Positions 36,078 to 45,457 of a stretch of 51,827 bases of DNA are shown one piece after another. The stretch lies in contig CAIPYV010000037.1 of the NCBI GenBank assembly GCA_903869365.1, forward strand, positions 1 to 51,827, in the 5' to 3' direction. The translations under genes and the position numbers were made by a program. The stretch is from an uncultured Chlorobiaceae bacterium. Its GTDB lineage: Bacteria > Bacteroidota > Chlorobiia > Chlorobiales > Chlorobiaceae. The number at the start of each line of letters is the position of its first letter. The stretch's first letter is position 1. The notes under the pieces are model-generated. The model was given only the letters and a program-made list of their open reading frames with translations. It made no database searches and was not told the origin of the DNA.

Positions 36078-36150
36078 GGGGCTTTAGCTCAGTTGGTAGA
36101 GCGTCTCGTTCGCAATGAGAAGGTCAGGGGTTCGACTCCCCTAAGCTCCA
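36078..36150 (+). tRNA. tRNA-Ala (anticodon CGC)
   Basis: 73-nt cloverleaf: acceptor GGGGCTT/AAGCTCC with the G3:U70 wobble pair that identifies alanine tRNAs; D arm GCTC...GAGC; anticodon stem TCTCG/TGAGA with loop TTCGCAA, anticodon CGC at 36111-36113, reading GCG; T arm AGGGG-TTCGACT-CCCCT. The CCA end is not encoded (CAA follows the discriminator A), so it must be added after transcription. Confidence 0.97.
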
Positions 36151-36263
36151 CAACCGGTATTGACAAGCTTCCAGTAATTGCCTTAAGTGTTCTGTTTCTT
36201 ATGCTGCAGTTTTGTATTATACGGTTCAGGTTTATAATAAAAGAGGATAATGGAGTTTGATCT

Positions 36264-37166
36264 ATGTCGGTTGCCAGATTTGTTTCACGTGCCGTATTGA
36301 TGCTGTTTGCGATAGGATTATTGATGAGTTCAGGCTGTTCGTCTTCCAAACCCGAAGTCGCTCCGACGGCAACGGCTCTTGTCAGTGAAGGTTATGCCAA
36401 AGCGGAGAAGATGTATGTTGCCAAGGATTATGATAGCGCCGCTCTCACGCTTGAATCTCTGCTTGTGACTTCACGGGCGACGGCGCTTGAGGATCGTGTG
36501 CTTTTTCTTCTTGGTCAGGTGTATTATCATTCCGGACAGTATCTGCTTTCTTCAGAAATATTTACGCGGCTATTAAAGCAGGTGCCCTCGACTCCTTATG
36601 CTCCAACGGCACAGTTTCTGATAGCAAAATCGCATGAAAAGCTTTCTCCATACTATGAACTCGATCAACAGGAGACCGTTAAAGCCATAGATCAATTCTC
36701 CATTTATATGGATCTCTATCCCGCGCCGGATGACTCAAAGATAAAAAGTGATGTTGAGACATATAGGGAACTGCTGAAGATCAATCCCGAAAACCCATCC
36801 TATAAAAAGAGTTATGCGAAGGCTAACGCTGAACTTGCCAAGCTTGATTCCTTGAAATATGCAGAAAAGGCAATTCCTGTATTGAGAGATAAACTGGCAA
36901 AAAACGCCTATTTCATTGCGCGTCACTATGTTCAGCTCAAAAAATACAAGGCCGCCGTTATTTTTTACGATGAGATCATAAAGCGTTATTCTGATACAGC
37001 CTATGTTCAGCAGGCCTGGGCCGGAAAAATTGATGCGCTGATAAAACGTCAGAAATGGTTTGAGGCCGGTCAGGTACTTGATCAGTTTGTTCAGCTCTAC
37101 CCTGCCAGGCAGCAGGAGATGAAAGGGACAAGAGAAAAAATCAATCAGAATCTTAAAAACAACTGA
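36264..37166 (+). CDS. bamD: Outer membrane assembly lipoprotein BamD
   Basis: 300 residues. A lipoprotein signal ends in LLMSSGC (lipidated Cys25), followed by tetratricopeptide-like repeats: KAEKMYVAKDYDSAALTLES, VLFLLGQVYYHSGQYLLSSE, YAPTAQFLIAKSHEKLS, then FIARHYVQLKKYKAAVIFYD and AGKIDALIKRQKWFEAGQVL. BamD is the periplasmic partner of BamA in inserting beta-barrel proteins. The nadD gene follows after 13 nt and is probably cotranscribed. Confidence 0.9.
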   Translation: MSVARFVSRAVLMLFAIGLLMSSGCSSSKPEVAPTATALVSEGYAKAEKMYVAKDYDSAALTLESLLVTSRATALEDRVLFLLGQVYYHSGQYLLSSEIFTRLLKQVPSTPYAPTAQFLIAKSHEKLSPYYELDQQETVKAIDQFSIYMDLYPAPDDSKIKSDVETYRELLKINPENPSYKKSYAKANAELAKLDSLKYAEKAIPVLRDKLAKNAYFIARHYVQLKKYKAAVIFYDEIIKRYSDTAYVQQAWAGKIDALIKRQKWFEAGQVLDQFVQLYPARQQEMKGTREKINQNLKNN

Positions 37167-37179
37167 CCGGAGGCTGCAC

Positions 37180-37818
37180 GTGCATCTGGCGGTTTTAGGC
37201 GGAACCTTTGATCCGCCGCACAACGGTCATCTCGCTCTCTGTCTCTATGCCAGAGAACTCCTCGAAATCGAAAAAATTATTATTTCAGTTTCTAATAACC
37301 CTTTTAAACACAGCAGGGGAGCAACAGATCAACAGAGAAAGTGCATGGCCGAGCACCTCTCTTCGGAAATCAATCGAACAGGTACCTCCAGTCAGGTAAG
37401 CGGTTGGGAACTTGAAAAACGCCAGCCATCATACACGGTCGATCTTCTCAAGTATATCCGCCAACTTTACCCCCACGACAGAGTGACCCTGCTTGTCGGT
37501 GAAGACAGCTTCAGGGAGTTTCACTTGTGGAAAGATTATAAACAGCTTTTTTCTTTATGTGATATTGTGGTGTTCAGAAGAACAGCATCAGAGGTCAGTG
37601 CCCCTCTCCAGAACTCTCTGCAGCAGAATGGATCGATCGTGGTTATAGATTTTGCCTGCGAAGTTTCATCAACTGAGATCAGGGAACTTGTTGCATCAGG
37701 GAAAAGCGTTTCACGACTTCTCCCTCCCTCCGTCAACCGGTATATCATCGAAAACAATCTATACAGGAACACACCGTTAACTACATTGACTCCGGAGCAG
37801 AAACGCCGAGAATCCTGA
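37180..37818 (+). CDS. nadD: Nicotinate-nucleotide adenylyltransferase NadD
   Basis: 212 residues, nucleotidyltransferase fold. It makes deamido-NAD from nicotinate mononucleotide and ATP. The N-terminal [12 protein letters not shown] contains the HxGH-type motif (HNGH), and [12 protein letters not shown] matches the C-terminal ISSTxIR motif. Start is GTG 37180, with GGAGG a few bases upstream. The last 38 nt overlap the convergent argS 3' end. Confidence 0.95.
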   Translation: MHLAVLGGTFDPPHNGHLALCLYARELLEIEKIIISVSNNPFKHSRGATDQQRKCMAEHLSSEINRTGTSSQVSGWELEKRQPSYTVDLLKYIRQLYPHDRVTLLVGEDSFREFHLWKDYKQLFSLCDIVVFRRTASEVSAPLQNSLQQNGSIVVIDFACEVSSTEIRELVASGKSVSRLLPPSVNRYIIENNLYRNTPLTTLTPEQKRRES

Positions 37819-39439
37819 AGCCATTGCGCAATACCTGACGGGTCGCCAGAGCAAGAAAGAGTCTCGCCTTGCAGATATCCGCTTCTGCTTTGATAATAGG
37901 GCACTCCTGGTAGAACCTGTGAAAGAGTTCAGCGACTGAGTGCAGGTACTCCACCATTTTTTGAGGTTCAAGCAGTCGGACGCTCGCTTTTATCCTATCA
38001 GGATAATCAAGCAGGGCAAATCCAAGCTGAAGTTCCGCCGGCGAGGTGAGTAACTGCAGAAGATGATATTCCGTGTTGGATTCAGGATCAAATCCGGTTT
38101 CCTGCAGAGCCATACGCAGGAGACTGCAGATTCGTGCATGAGCGTACTGCAGATAGAAGACCGGATTTTCCTTGGACTGTTTTTTAGCCAGTTCGACATC
38201 GAAATTTAAATGTGAATCTTTACTCCGCATGATGAAAAACAGTCTTGTAGCGTCAGCGCCGACATCATCAATTAAATCGTCAAGCAGATCAGCATTGCCT
38301 TTTCTTGTTGACATTTTAAGGGTCTGTCCGTCAACCGTTGTCGTCACAAACTGATTGATGGCGATTTTGATCCGCTCGGTATCGTAACCGAGAATTTTCA
38401 AAGCTTCAATGACATCAGGATACTCATCAATGTGATCGGCACCGAAAACATTGACCATCATGGCAAAGTCACGTTCAAACTTTGAGATATGGTAGCCGAT
38501 ATCGGGTAGGCGATAGCTCGGTTCACCGGTGGATTTGACTAATACCTTATCCTTTTCCTGGCCGAGCTTTGTTGTCAGAAACCAGGTTGCTCCATCATAT
38601 TCAGCAATAAATCCGTTCTCTCTCAGGGCCTCAATGACTCTCTGGTTGGCGGTTATGCCGGCTTCATCGGGGGTATAAAGAGTATGTTCATTAAAAAAAG
38701 AGTCATGACGTATGCCGAGCCGTTCAAGCGTCTTTTTAATTGAGCTGAAAATGATGGTCTCCGCGCTCTCTTTAAAGGTCAGCACGGTACTGTCTTCAGC
38801 AAGGGCGGCGCCATGCTCGCTGTATATATTTTCGGCAATATCCTTGATGTACTCGCCCTTGTAATGTGTTTCAGGGAACTCCTTCTCTTTGCCGCAGCGT
38901 TCGAGATAGCGGAATCGGACTGATTCTCCGAGAATCTGCATCTGCCGTCCGGCATCGTTGAAATAATACTCCCTGGTGACCTCGTACCCCTGGGTTGCAA
39001 TAAGATTTGCAATGCAGTCTCCAAGGACGCCGCCCCGACCTCGTCCAATGGTCAGGGGACCTGTTGGATTGGCACTGACATATTCCACAATCGCTCTTTT
39101 TCCTGTGCCGACGGATCCTTTTCCGTATGCGTCTCCCTCATGCAGCACCTGCTGAAGAGAGCGCATGATAAAAAAAGAGGTAAGATGAAAATTAATAAAA
39201 CCCGGTCCTGCTACTTCAATCTTAGCAATGGTATCGGGCGGAAAAACAAGATGCTCAATAATCTGCTGTGCAAGTTCCCGAGGGTTTCTTCGACACTCTT
39301 TTGCCGTCAGCAAGGCTATGTTTGTCGAAAAATCACCAAACTTCTTTTCCGCAGGCTGCTCGATGATAATCTGTTTGTTAGTCTCAATACCTGTGGATCG
39401 AAGAGCGCTTTTGATGACAGGAATAAAAAAATCATGCAT
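37781..39439 (-). CDS. argS: Arginyl-tRNA synthetase (diverged HIGH motif)
   Basis: 552 residues, class I synthetase. The N-terminal Add-1 domain is present ([20 protein letters not shown]), then the catalytic domain with [20 protein letters not shown]. The HIGH signature, normally HVGH here, reads TIGR (residues 130-133). The second signature KMSTRKGN is intact, with [10 protein letters not shown]-like [13 protein letters not shown] and the C-terminal DALR anticodon domain from ~435. The rest of the protein is well conserved, so it is likely functional. Its 3' end overlaps nadD by 38 nt; the HAD gene follows the start region on the same strand, 10 nt upstream. Confidence 0.95.
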   Translation of the reverse strand: MHDFFIPVIKSALRSTGIETNKQIIIEQPAEKKFGDFSTNIALLTAKECRRNPRELAQQIIEHLVFPPDTIAKIEVAGPGFINFHLTSFFIMRSLQQVLHEGDAYGKGSVGTGKRAIVEYVSANPTGPLTIGRGRGGVLGDCIANLIATQGYEVTREYYFNDAGRQMQILGESVRFRYLERCGKEKEFPETHYKGEYIKDIAENIYSEHGAALAEDSTVLTFKESAETIIFSSIKKTLERLGIRHDSFFNEHTLYTPDEAGITANQRVIEALRENGFIAEYDGATWFLTTKLGQEKDKVLVKSTGEPSYRLPDIGYHISKFERDFAMMVNVFGADHIDEYPDVIEALKILGYDTERIKIAINQFVTTTVDGQTLKMSTRKGNADLLDDLIDDVGADATRLFFIMRSKDSHLNFDVELAKKQSKENPVFYLQYAHARICSLLRMALQETGFDPESNTEYHLLQLLTSPAELQLGFALLDYPDRIKASVRLLEPQKMVEYLHSVAELFHRFYQECPIIKAEADICKARLFLALATRQVLRNGFRILGVSAPESM

Positions 39440-39449
39440 GTTGCTTCTT

Positions 39450-40151
39450 TTATAAAAGGGTCACGGGTTGGTTTGTAGAGAGAGTTTTACAAAGAACATC
39501 TACAGAGATCTCTGTAAAATCATCAATAATCTGAACAATATTATCAAAACCGCTGAATGCATCGGCGCTGTTTGTTGTCGTTACGGCAACACATCTCATT
39601 CCGGCTCTTCTGGCTGCTTCAACTCCAGGCAGAGCATCCTCAAAAACAATACATGCAGCCGGATCGACCTCCAGCAGTTCGGCGGCACGCAAAAAAATAT
39701 CAGGATGAGGTTTTCCGTGTTCTACCTGATAAGGGTTCACAATCGCCCGAAATTTGCCGGTTAGGTTCAAAAGGTCGAGCACATAGTCAATATTCCGAGG
39801 CCCGGCACCGGTTCCAATGCCAAGTCGTACTGCTTTGTGATCAGCAGCATCAAGAAACTCCCAGAGACCGGGCATGGGTTTGATGAGCTCGCGTGACTTG
39901 ACCCGGTAGAGGAAATCCTTGAGTTCGGTAAACCGCTCGGCCTCAGCCTCACTGATATTCGGGTCGAGAAAGTAGCGAAGCACATCAAGGCCTTTCATGC
40001 CTGCCGTTTCGACCAGGTACCTTTCGGTATCAAGACCCTCCAGGCCGAAATCCTTGAAGAGTTCAACCCAAGAGTCAGCATGAAATCGCATGTTATCGGT
40101 CAGCACCCCGTCCATATCAAAAATAAAGGCGCTTTTGTTATCGTTCAGCAT
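39450..40151 (-). CDS. HAD-superfamily phosphatase/phosphomutase (beta-phosphoglucomutase-like)
   Basis: 233 residues. HAD motif I is [12 protein letters not shown] (nucleophile Asp12, Asp14), motif II lies in [11 protein letters not shown], motif III around [11 protein letters not shown] and motif [20 protein letters not shown]. The helical cap between motifs I and II is of the beta-phosphoglucomutase type. The substrate, a sugar phosphate or phosphoglycolate, cannot be read from sequence. It lies between trpS and argS on the minus strand with short gaps (19 and 10 nt), so the three may form one transcript. Confidence 0.85.
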   Translation of the reverse strand: MLNDNKSAFIFDMDGVLTDNMRFHADSWVELFKDFGLEGLDTERYLVETAGMKGLDVLRYFLDPNISEAEAERFTELKDFLYRVKSRELIKPMPGLWEFLDAADHKAVRLGIGTGAGPRNIDYVLDLLNLTGKFRAIVNPYQVEHGKPHPDIFLRAAELLEVDPAACIVFEDALPGVEAARRAGMRCVAVTTTNSADAFSGFDNIVQIIDDFTEISVDVLCKTLSTNQPVTLL

Positions 40152-40170
40152 TCCTGAAAAAATTTAGAGA

Positions 40171-41202
40171 TCAGTTTGTTTCCCCAAGCTTCATGGCGCA
40201 TCTCACTTCCTGCATGGTTTCGTGGGCAATGACTTTTGCCTTTGCCTCTCCTTCAAGCAGAATGTTTTTTACAAGGTCAAGGTGCGATTCGTAATACCGC
40301 CGTTTTTCAATCAGAGGCGCCAGTTCCTGTGAAATATTTGCGGCGCACAGTTTCTTGCAGTCAACACAGCCAAGCGAACCGGCACGGCAATCAGCATCTA
40401 AACTGCGGAGCTGTTCCGGGGAAGCAAACTTTCCATGGTAACTGAATACCGTGCAGATTTCAGGATGCCCGGGATCGTTTTTACGGATTTTTGCGGTATC
40501 AGTAACAGCGGTGCGCATTTTTTTCAGGACATCGTCAGGTGCGTCTGAAAGCAGAATGGTATTGCCCAGAGATTTTGACATTTTAGCCTTCCCATCCAGA
40601 CCGACAAGACGTGAAAATTTAGTTATTTTTGGCTCAGGCTCAGGAAAGACCTCACCGATCAGAGGATGCGGGTAGTGATTGTTGAATTTACGGGCGATCT
40701 CCCTGGTGATTTCCACATGAGGAATCTGGTCTTCACCGACAGGAACAACATTGCCCTTGTAAAGCAGAATGTCGGCTGCCTGCAGAACAGGATAGCCGAG
40801 ATGACCGTAAATCAATGACTCCATATTGAGATCGCGGACCTGCTCTTTCAAAGTAGGGTTTCTTTCGAGACGGGATGATGTAATCAGCATGGCAAACAAC
40901 AGAAACAGTTCAGCATGCTCTTTGATCTGCGACTGGCGGAATACCGGGCTTTTTTCAGGATCAATACCGGCAGCGAGCCAGTCGATCAGCATGTCAATCG
41001 TGTGGCTGTAGATATCACCGGTTTCAAGAGATGTCGTCAGATTGTGATAATCGGCAATAAGAAAGCATGTTTCATAGACCTTTGAGCCGTTTTCATTCAG
41101 CAGATTCTGCTGGAGAACCCAGCTTTCAAGGGCACCGGTATAATGCCCGAGATGGAGTTGGCCGGTAGGCCGCATCCCGCTTAATATTCGTTGTCTTGCC
41201 AT
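40171..41202 (-). CDS. trpS: Tryptophanyl-tRNA synthetase
   Basis: About 343 residues, class I synthetase. RPTGQLHLGHYTGALE contains the HIGH motif (HLGH) and LDGKAKMSKSLGNT the KMSKS loop; GEDQIPHVEITREIARKFN is the Trp/adenylate region. The frame is open to 41259, but ATG 41202 starts MARQRILSGMRPTG, the family N-terminus. A cysteine-containing stretch (CRAGSLGCVDCKKLC) late in the protein resembles the motif of metal- or cluster-bearing TrpS forms; its role here is unproven. Confidence 0.95.
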   Translation of the reverse strand: MARQRILSGMRPTGQLHLGHYTGALESWVLQQNLLNENGSKVYETCFLIADYHNLTTSLETGDIYSHTIDMLIDWLAAGIDPEKSPVFRQSQIKEHAELFLLFAMLITSSRLERNPTLKEQVRDLNMESLIYGHLGYPVLQAADILLYKGNVVPVGEDQIPHVEITREIARKFNNHYPHPLIGEVFPEPEPKITKFSRLVGLDGKAKMSKSLGNTILLSDAPDDVLKKMRTAVTDTAKIRKNDPGHPEICTVFSYHGKFASPEQLRSLDADCRAGSLGCVDCKKLCAANISQELAPLIEKRRYYESHLDLVKNILLEGEAKAKVIAHETMQEVRCAMKLGETN

Positions 41203-41381
41203 AATGATTACATATTGCTGCTTGGACTGGGGAGAGAACGGTTGATGCAGGCAAGTCAAGGCCGTTTTTTTAAAAAGGTGTAAATGCCCAAGAAGTTATA
41301 ACAGTTGAAAGAAAGATAAAAGGCCTTTGTTTGTTTTTTTGTTTTCATTGCGCTATATTATCGAACTTGTTTTTGATATTC

Positions 41382-41414
41382 TTGACAAAAGAAAAATTCA
41401 AAAACCGATATATT
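41382..41414 (+). promoter_or_regulatory. Likely promoter of the SRP RNA gene
   Basis: A consensus -35 box TTGACA (41382-41387) is followed by GATATA (41407-41412, 19-nt spacer) or TATATT (41409-41414, 21-nt spacer). The spacer is longer than the ideal 17, but position directly before the RNA supports the call. Confidence 0.5.
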
Positions 41415-41524
41415 AGAGAGTAAGTCCTATACAACACTCAGTTGCCCAACCATGTCAGATCCGGAAGGAAGCAGCATCCGGTAATTTGAGTGTGTGATAT
41501 AGTAAGCTTACTCTCTTTTTTTAT
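41415..41524 (+). ncRNA. ffs: Signal recognition particle RNA (small bacterial 4.5S type)
   Basis: The invariant apical domain TCAGATCCGGAAGGAAGCAG (41455-41474) contains the GGAA tetraloop and the asymmetric loops bound by Ffh. The arms fold back into one rod: AGAGAGTAAG (41415-41424) pairs with CTTACTCTCT (41507-41516), and CACTCA (41435-41440) with TGAGTG. A T-run (41516-41524) terminates it. Roughly 100-110 nt, so no Alu domain. Confidence 0.92.
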
Positions 41525-41554
41525 TTTGTCATGTTTAACAGTTCGGGAGTAGTT

Positions 41555-42604
41555 ATGGAGCCAGCATTGAGAAAAGATGAGTTACTGAACGCGCCGGTCC
41601 GACATATTGATATCAAGCAGCTGAATATAGTCCCGCTCATCGAGCAGATGGGTAATACCGCTTTTCAGGCAAGAAATCTGGCAAGAGCGGCATCAATAGT
41701 TGACCTCATGCAGCAGGACAAAGAGTGTGCTGTCATTGTCACCCTCGCCGGTTCACTGATCAGCGCAGGATTGAAGCAGGTTCTTATTGACATGATCGAC
41801 AGCAGTATGATTGACGCCATTGTCTCCACCGGAGCAAATATTGTCGATCAGGATTTTTTCGAAGCTCTTGGATTCCATCACTACCAGGGGACTCCCTTTA
41901 TCGATGATGCCACGCTCAGAGAGCTGCATATCGACCGGATATATGATACTTTTATTGATGAGGATGATCTTCGAATCTGTGACGATACGACAGCTGCCAT
42001 CGCAAACTCAATGAAACCGGGAGTTTATTCCTCCCGCGAGTTTATTGTGGAAATGGGCCGGTATATCGAGGCAAACAATCATGACAGAAACTCCATTGTC
42101 TATAAAGCCTACGAAAAAGGTGTGCCGATTTTCTGTCCGGCGTTTTCAGATTGCTCCGCCGGGTTCGGGCTCGTGCATCATCAATGGAACAACCCCGAAA
42201 AACATGTATCGATCGACTCGGTGAAGGATTTTCGTGAACTTACCCGCATAAAAATCGAAAACGACAAAACCGGAATTTTTATGATTGGCGGTGGTGTTCC
42301 GAAAAACTTTACACAGGATATTGTTGTTGCCGCTGAAGTCCTTGGCTACGATGACGTTTCCATGCACACCTATGCGGTACAGATCACTGTTGCCGATGAG
42401 CGTGACGGAGCGCTTTCCGGCTCCACACTCAAGGAGGCCAGCTCGTGGGGCAAGGTTGATACGGTTTACGAACAGATGGTCTTTGCCGAAGCCACGATTG
42501 CTCTGCCGCTTATTGCAGGCTACGCCTACCACAAACGCAACTGGGAAGGTCGTAAGTCGAAGAACTTTAATGCTCTGTTGGATCGTCAACAAGTAAATGT
42601 CTGA
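41555..42604 (+). CDS. Deoxyhypusine synthase-like protein
   Basis: About 349 residues of the deoxyhypusine synthase fold. NAD/spermidine-site segments are visible (VTLAGSLISAGLKQVL, VSTGANIVDQDFFEALG, CPAFSDCSAGFGL, IGGGVPKNF), and the lysine corresponding to the covalent intermediate is kept in SSWGKVD (Lys300 from this start). True DHS modifies archaeal/eukaryotic IF5A, which bacteria lack. Bacterial homologues probably make polyamines such as homospermidine, or another aminobutyl-transfer product; I cannot tell which. ATG 41555 has GGGAG at 41545-41549; the frame opens at 41531, just after the SRP RNA terminator. The transaldolase gene starts 9 nt after its stop. Confidence 0.85.
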   Translation: MEPALRKDELLNAPVRHIDIKQLNIVPLIEQMGNTAFQARNLARAASIVDLMQQDKECAVIVTLAGSLISAGLKQVLIDMIDSSMIDAIVSTGANIVDQDFFEALGFHHYQGTPFIDDATLRELHIDRIYDTFIDEDDLRICDDTTAAIANSMKPGVYSSREFIVEMGRYIEANNHDRNSIVYKAYEKGVPIFCPAFSDCSAGFGLVHHQWNNPEKHVSIDSVKDFRELTRIKIENDKTGIFMIGGGVPKNFTQDIVVAAEVLGYDDVSMHTYAVQITVADERDGALSGSTLKEASSWGKVDTVYEQMVFAEATIALPLIAGYAYHKRNWEGRKSKNFNALLDRQQVNV

Positions 42605-42613
42605 GGAGACGTA

Positions 42614-43282
42614 ATGAAATTCTTTATTGATAGTGCCAATCTGGATGAGATCCAGAGCGCAAAAGAGCTTGGTATGCTTGATGGTGTAACGACAAACCCT
42701 TCGCTGATTGCGAAAATTGTCGGTGATTCCTCCAGATTTACCTATCAGGATTTTAAGGATCATATTGCCAGAATCTGCGACATTGCCGATGGTCCTGTGA
42801 GTGCCGAGGTGACCTGCCTGGAAACGAAGGAGATGATTGTGGAGGGAGAGGACCTGGCGGCGATTCACGAAAACGTGGTCATCAAATGTCCGCTGACTCT
42901 CAACGGTCTGAAAGCTATCAGGCATTTTTCAGAACAGGGAATACGCACCAACGCCACACTGGTTTTTTCACCGAACCAGGCGCTGCTTGCCGCCAAGGCC
43001 GGAGCCAGCTATGTAAGCCCGTTTGTTGGAAGATTGGACGATATCAGCACTGATGGCATGGCGCTTGTCGAGCAGATTGTCACCATCTATGATAACTACG
43101 GTTATCCGACCGAGGTGATTGTCGCCAGCGTGCGCCATCCACAGCATGTGGTTGATTCAGCCATGATCGGTGCAGACATAGCCACCATTCCCTACAGCGT
43201 TATCCGCCAGCTTGTCAGTCATCCGCTGACCGATCTCGGGCTGAAAAAATTCATGGAAGATGCTGCAGTCATGAAAAAATAA
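42614..43282 (+). CDS. tal: Transaldolase / fructose-6-phosphate aldolase (TalC/MipB small type)
   Basis: 222 residues, a small TIM barrel. The N-terminus is [32 protein letters not shown]; the Schiff-base lysine is in NVVIKCPLT, followed by [36 protein letters not shown]. The short form covers transaldolases and fructose-6-phosphate aldolases, which are hard to separate by sequence; transaldolase in the pentose phosphate route is more likely in this organism. GAGGAG lies 7 nt before ATG 42614. Probably cotranscribed with the DHS-like gene. Confidence 0.92.
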   Translation: MKFFIDSANLDEIQSAKELGMLDGVTTNPSLIAKIVGDSSRFTYQDFKDHIARICDIADGPVSAEVTCLETKEMIVEGEDLAAIHENVVIKCPLTLNGLKAIRHFSEQGIRTNATLVFSPNQALLAAKAGASYVSPFVGRLDDISTDGMALVEQIVTIYDNYGYPTEVIVASVRHPQHVVDSAMIGADIATIPYSVIRQLVSHPLTDLGLKKFMEDAAVMKK

Positions 43283-43353
43283 CCCCACTCTATCCTTTGG
43301 TTCAGCCATTATCTTGCCGTCAAACGGTAGGAAAACAATCGGAACAGTTTTTG

Positions 43354-43872
43354 TCAGCGGGAGATGACCTCAATCTTGACTGTTGCCGTGCCTTTTCCGT
43401 AGAACCCAAGCTGTTTTGCGGCTTCAGCGCTCAGGTCAATAACACGGTCATCGACAAACGGTCCCCGATCATTGACTCGGACAATAATTGATGCCTGTGT
43501 CTTGAGATTTGTTACTTTTACAAGGGAGGGTAGTGGAAGATATTTATGTGCGGCGCTTGGTATTGAAGGGTCGAACGTTTCTCCGTATGCGGTTGTCTGT
43601 CCATTATGCTGGTCAAGAGTTTCCTGGCCGTACCACGATGCGGTGCCGATCTCTTCGTAAGCGACCGCCTCTTCGTAGTTCATGGGGACATAGACTTTGC
43701 CGTTGATGACGTATGGAGTGTTCTTGAGTTTGCCCAGCCGGTAGGCTTCCTCCGGTGAAATGCCTCGTACATCCCGTTTTGAAAAGGGCTTGCGTATTGA
43801 AGAGCAGGAACTGAGTGCCAGAGGCAGCAGAATACATCCTGCCAGAATAACGGTTCGGATCATCTTTTTCAT
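43354..43872 (-). CDS. rlpA: Septal ring lytic transglycosylase RlpA family lipoprotein
   Basis: 172 residues: lipoprotein signal with lipobox LALSSC (Cys at about residue 23), then a double-psi barrel domain (EIGTASWYGQ ... HNGQTTAYGETFDPSIPSAAHKYLPL ... VRVNDRGPFVDDRVIDLSAEAAKQLG). Residues matching the RlpA active site (GTASWYG, NDRGPF) are present. RlpA cuts denuded septal glycan and helps daughter-cell separation. No SPOR domain follows, so septal targeting must differ from the E. coli protein. It converges with the transaldolase gene and diverges from the hydrolase gene. Confidence 0.9.
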   Translation of the reverse strand: MKKMIRTVILAGCILLPLALSSCSSIRKPFSKRDVRGISPEEAYRLGKLKNTPYVINGKVYVPMNYEEAVAYEEIGTASWYGQETLDQHNGQTTAYGETFDPSIPSAAHKYLPLPSLVKVTNLKTQASIIVRVNDRGPFVDDRVIDLSAEAAKQLGFYGKGTATVKIEVISR

Positions 43873-43926
43873 TATGGTTTATATGGTGTTAAACATAGCT
43901 ATTTTCACGAGAAATTTCCTCATAAC

Positions 43927-44703
43927 ATGGCTGAACAGAGCAAAAGGCTGACTCCTTTCGGCGTTCTTATTATTCATGGTTTCACGGCGACGCTCGATAG
44001 TGTCAATGCCTTGTATATGCCGCTCAAGGAGCTTGGTATTCCAGTTCGGATGCCTCTGCTTGCCGGACACGGGGCATCCTCACCGGAAGCACTCAGGGGA
44101 GTTACCTGGGAGGCATGGATGCTGGATGCCGATCAGGCTTTTCATGCGCTCTGCCAGGAGGCAGAGAGAGTTATTGTCATTGGGCACAGCATGGGTGCGC
44201 TCTTAGCGCTCAATCTTGCCGTCAGACATCCGATACAGGTTGATTCTCTGGTGCTTGTTGCACCAGCTCTCAAGCTTGTCTCTCTGCTTGCTCCCGGACG
44301 ACCTCTGCATTTTGCAGCGCCACTCGTCAGCAGGATCATAAAGAAATGGGAGTTAAAACGTGATGAGGTCGATATGAGGAATGAGGGGCGCACGTTGCAT
44401 TATCCATGGGTGCCGACAGACGCCATTGTTTCTTTTTTTGAGCTGATCGAAAAAAGTGTCTTGCTGCTCGGCAAGGTGAATGTTCCTGTTTTTGTGCTGC
44501 ATAACCGCCGTGAAAGCACAGTCCTTCCAGAAAGCGCCACCATACTCTGCGACAGTATTGCAACGGAACCTTCAGAAAAGTCCATCCTGTGGCTGGAACA
44601 ATCAGAGCATCAGACCTTTTGTGATTGCGAAAGGGAAAAGGCAGTTTCAGCGATTGTCGACTATGTTTCAGGCAGGATTGCTCGCAAATCATTGGCTGTT
44701 TGA
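43927..44703 (+). CDS. Alpha/beta hydrolase (carboxylesterase / monoacylglycerol lipase-like)
   Basis: 258 residues. GVLIIHGFTATLDSV supplies the oxyanion strand, VIVIGHSMGALLALNLA the nucleophile elbow (GHSMG), and the acid and base are likely Asp in the lid-side segment and His of EQSEHQTFCDCE. The cap is small, as in Est30-type carboxylesterases. The substrate is unknown. It starts 55 nt from the divergent rlpA start. The cyclase-family gene begins 3 nt after its stop, so the two are cotranscribed. Confidence 0.85.
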   Translation: MAEQSKRLTPFGVLIIHGFTATLDSVNALYMPLKELGIPVRMPLLAGHGASSPEALRGVTWEAWMLDADQAFHALCQEAERVIVIGHSMGALLALNLAVRHPIQVDSLVLVAPALKLVSLLAPGRPLHFAAPLVSRIIKKWELKRDEVDMRNEGRTLHYPWVPTDAIVSFFELIEKSVLLLGKVNVPVFVLHNRRESTVLPESATILCDSIATEPSEKSILWLEQSEHQTFCDCEREKAVSAIVDYVSGRIARKSLAV

Positions 44704-44705
44704 CG

Positions 44706-45353
44706 ATGCGGGTTTTTGATTTGAGCCGGACAATCGAACCTGGCATGCCTTGTTATCCAGGCACACCGGAACCAGAATTTCACCTGCTCTCATCCATCGA
44801 AAAAGATGGTTTTGCTGAACAGCAGTTTACGCTTTCCTCTCATACCGGTACCCATGTTGATCTGCCATCACACATCCTCCCAGCAGGAAGATCGCTTGAT
44901 GATTGTAGTCTCGATCGTTTTATCGGTAAGGGCTTCGCAATTGATCTGCGCGATTCAGTGTCAGGGGCAATTACCATTGAGGCTCTTCAGGTTTTTCAGG
45001 ATCAGCTTCAAAAGTGCGAATTTCTCCTGTTATGCTCAGGGTGGAGTAAGTTCTGGGGTACTGCTGAGTATTACACTGGATATCCGGTTCTCTCCTCTGC
45101 TGCAGCGTTATGGTTGGGTGGCTTTCAGCTGAAAGGTATTGGTGTTGACATGATTTCAGTTGATGCTTCCGATTCGGGTGACTTCCCTGTGCACAGGACT
45201 CTTCTTGAGAAGGGGATACTCCTTATTGAAAATCTTGCAGATCTCTCTCCGCTTTTTGGCACTTCCTTTACCTTTTTCGCTTTTCCCCTTAAAATAGCAC
45301 ATGCAGAAGCTTCGCCCCTCAGAGCTGTTGCTATTGTGGATGACAAACCGTAA
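44706..45353 (+). CDS. Cyclase-family metal-dependent hydrolase (KynB-like)
   Basis: About 215 residues. The family motif SSHTGTHVDLPSHI gives the His/Asp metal ligands (HxGTHxDxPxH), preceded by DLSRTIEPGMPCYPG. Relatives include arylformamidase (KynB) and isatin hydrolase, but no kynurenine pathway genes are near, so the substrate is open. The frame is open from 44625 inside the hydrolase gene; ATG 44706 begins MRVFDLSRTI, matching the family start. A 104-nt gap precedes sdhC. Confidence 0.85.
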   Translation: MRVFDLSRTIEPGMPCYPGTPEPEFHLLSSIEKDGFAEQQFTLSSHTGTHVDLPSHILPAGRSLDDCSLDRFIGKGFAIDLRDSVSGAITIEALQVFQDQLQKCEFLLLCSGWSKFWGTAEYYTGYPVLSSAAALWLGGFQLKGIGVDMISVDASDSGDFPVHRTLLEKGILLIENLADLSPLFGTSFTFFAFPLKIAHAEASPLRAVAIVDDKP

Positions 45354-45457
45354 ATGACCAATTTTTTATTGGAATTAAACAATGAGTACGTTACATTGAG
45401 GGCCTCAGGATAAAATCCTCTGTTCTTTCCCATCGAAATAACCCTAGTTTGAACAAC

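Noticed and set aside
36160-36220. TTGACA at 36160-36165 as the bamD promoter
   Set aside because: The expected -10 position (about 36183) reads TTAAGT, a poor match; too weak to list as a feature.
42146-42925. 259-codon open frame antisense to the DHS-like and transaldolase genes
   Set aside because: Mirror of two clear coding regions, no family resemblance, no start signal.
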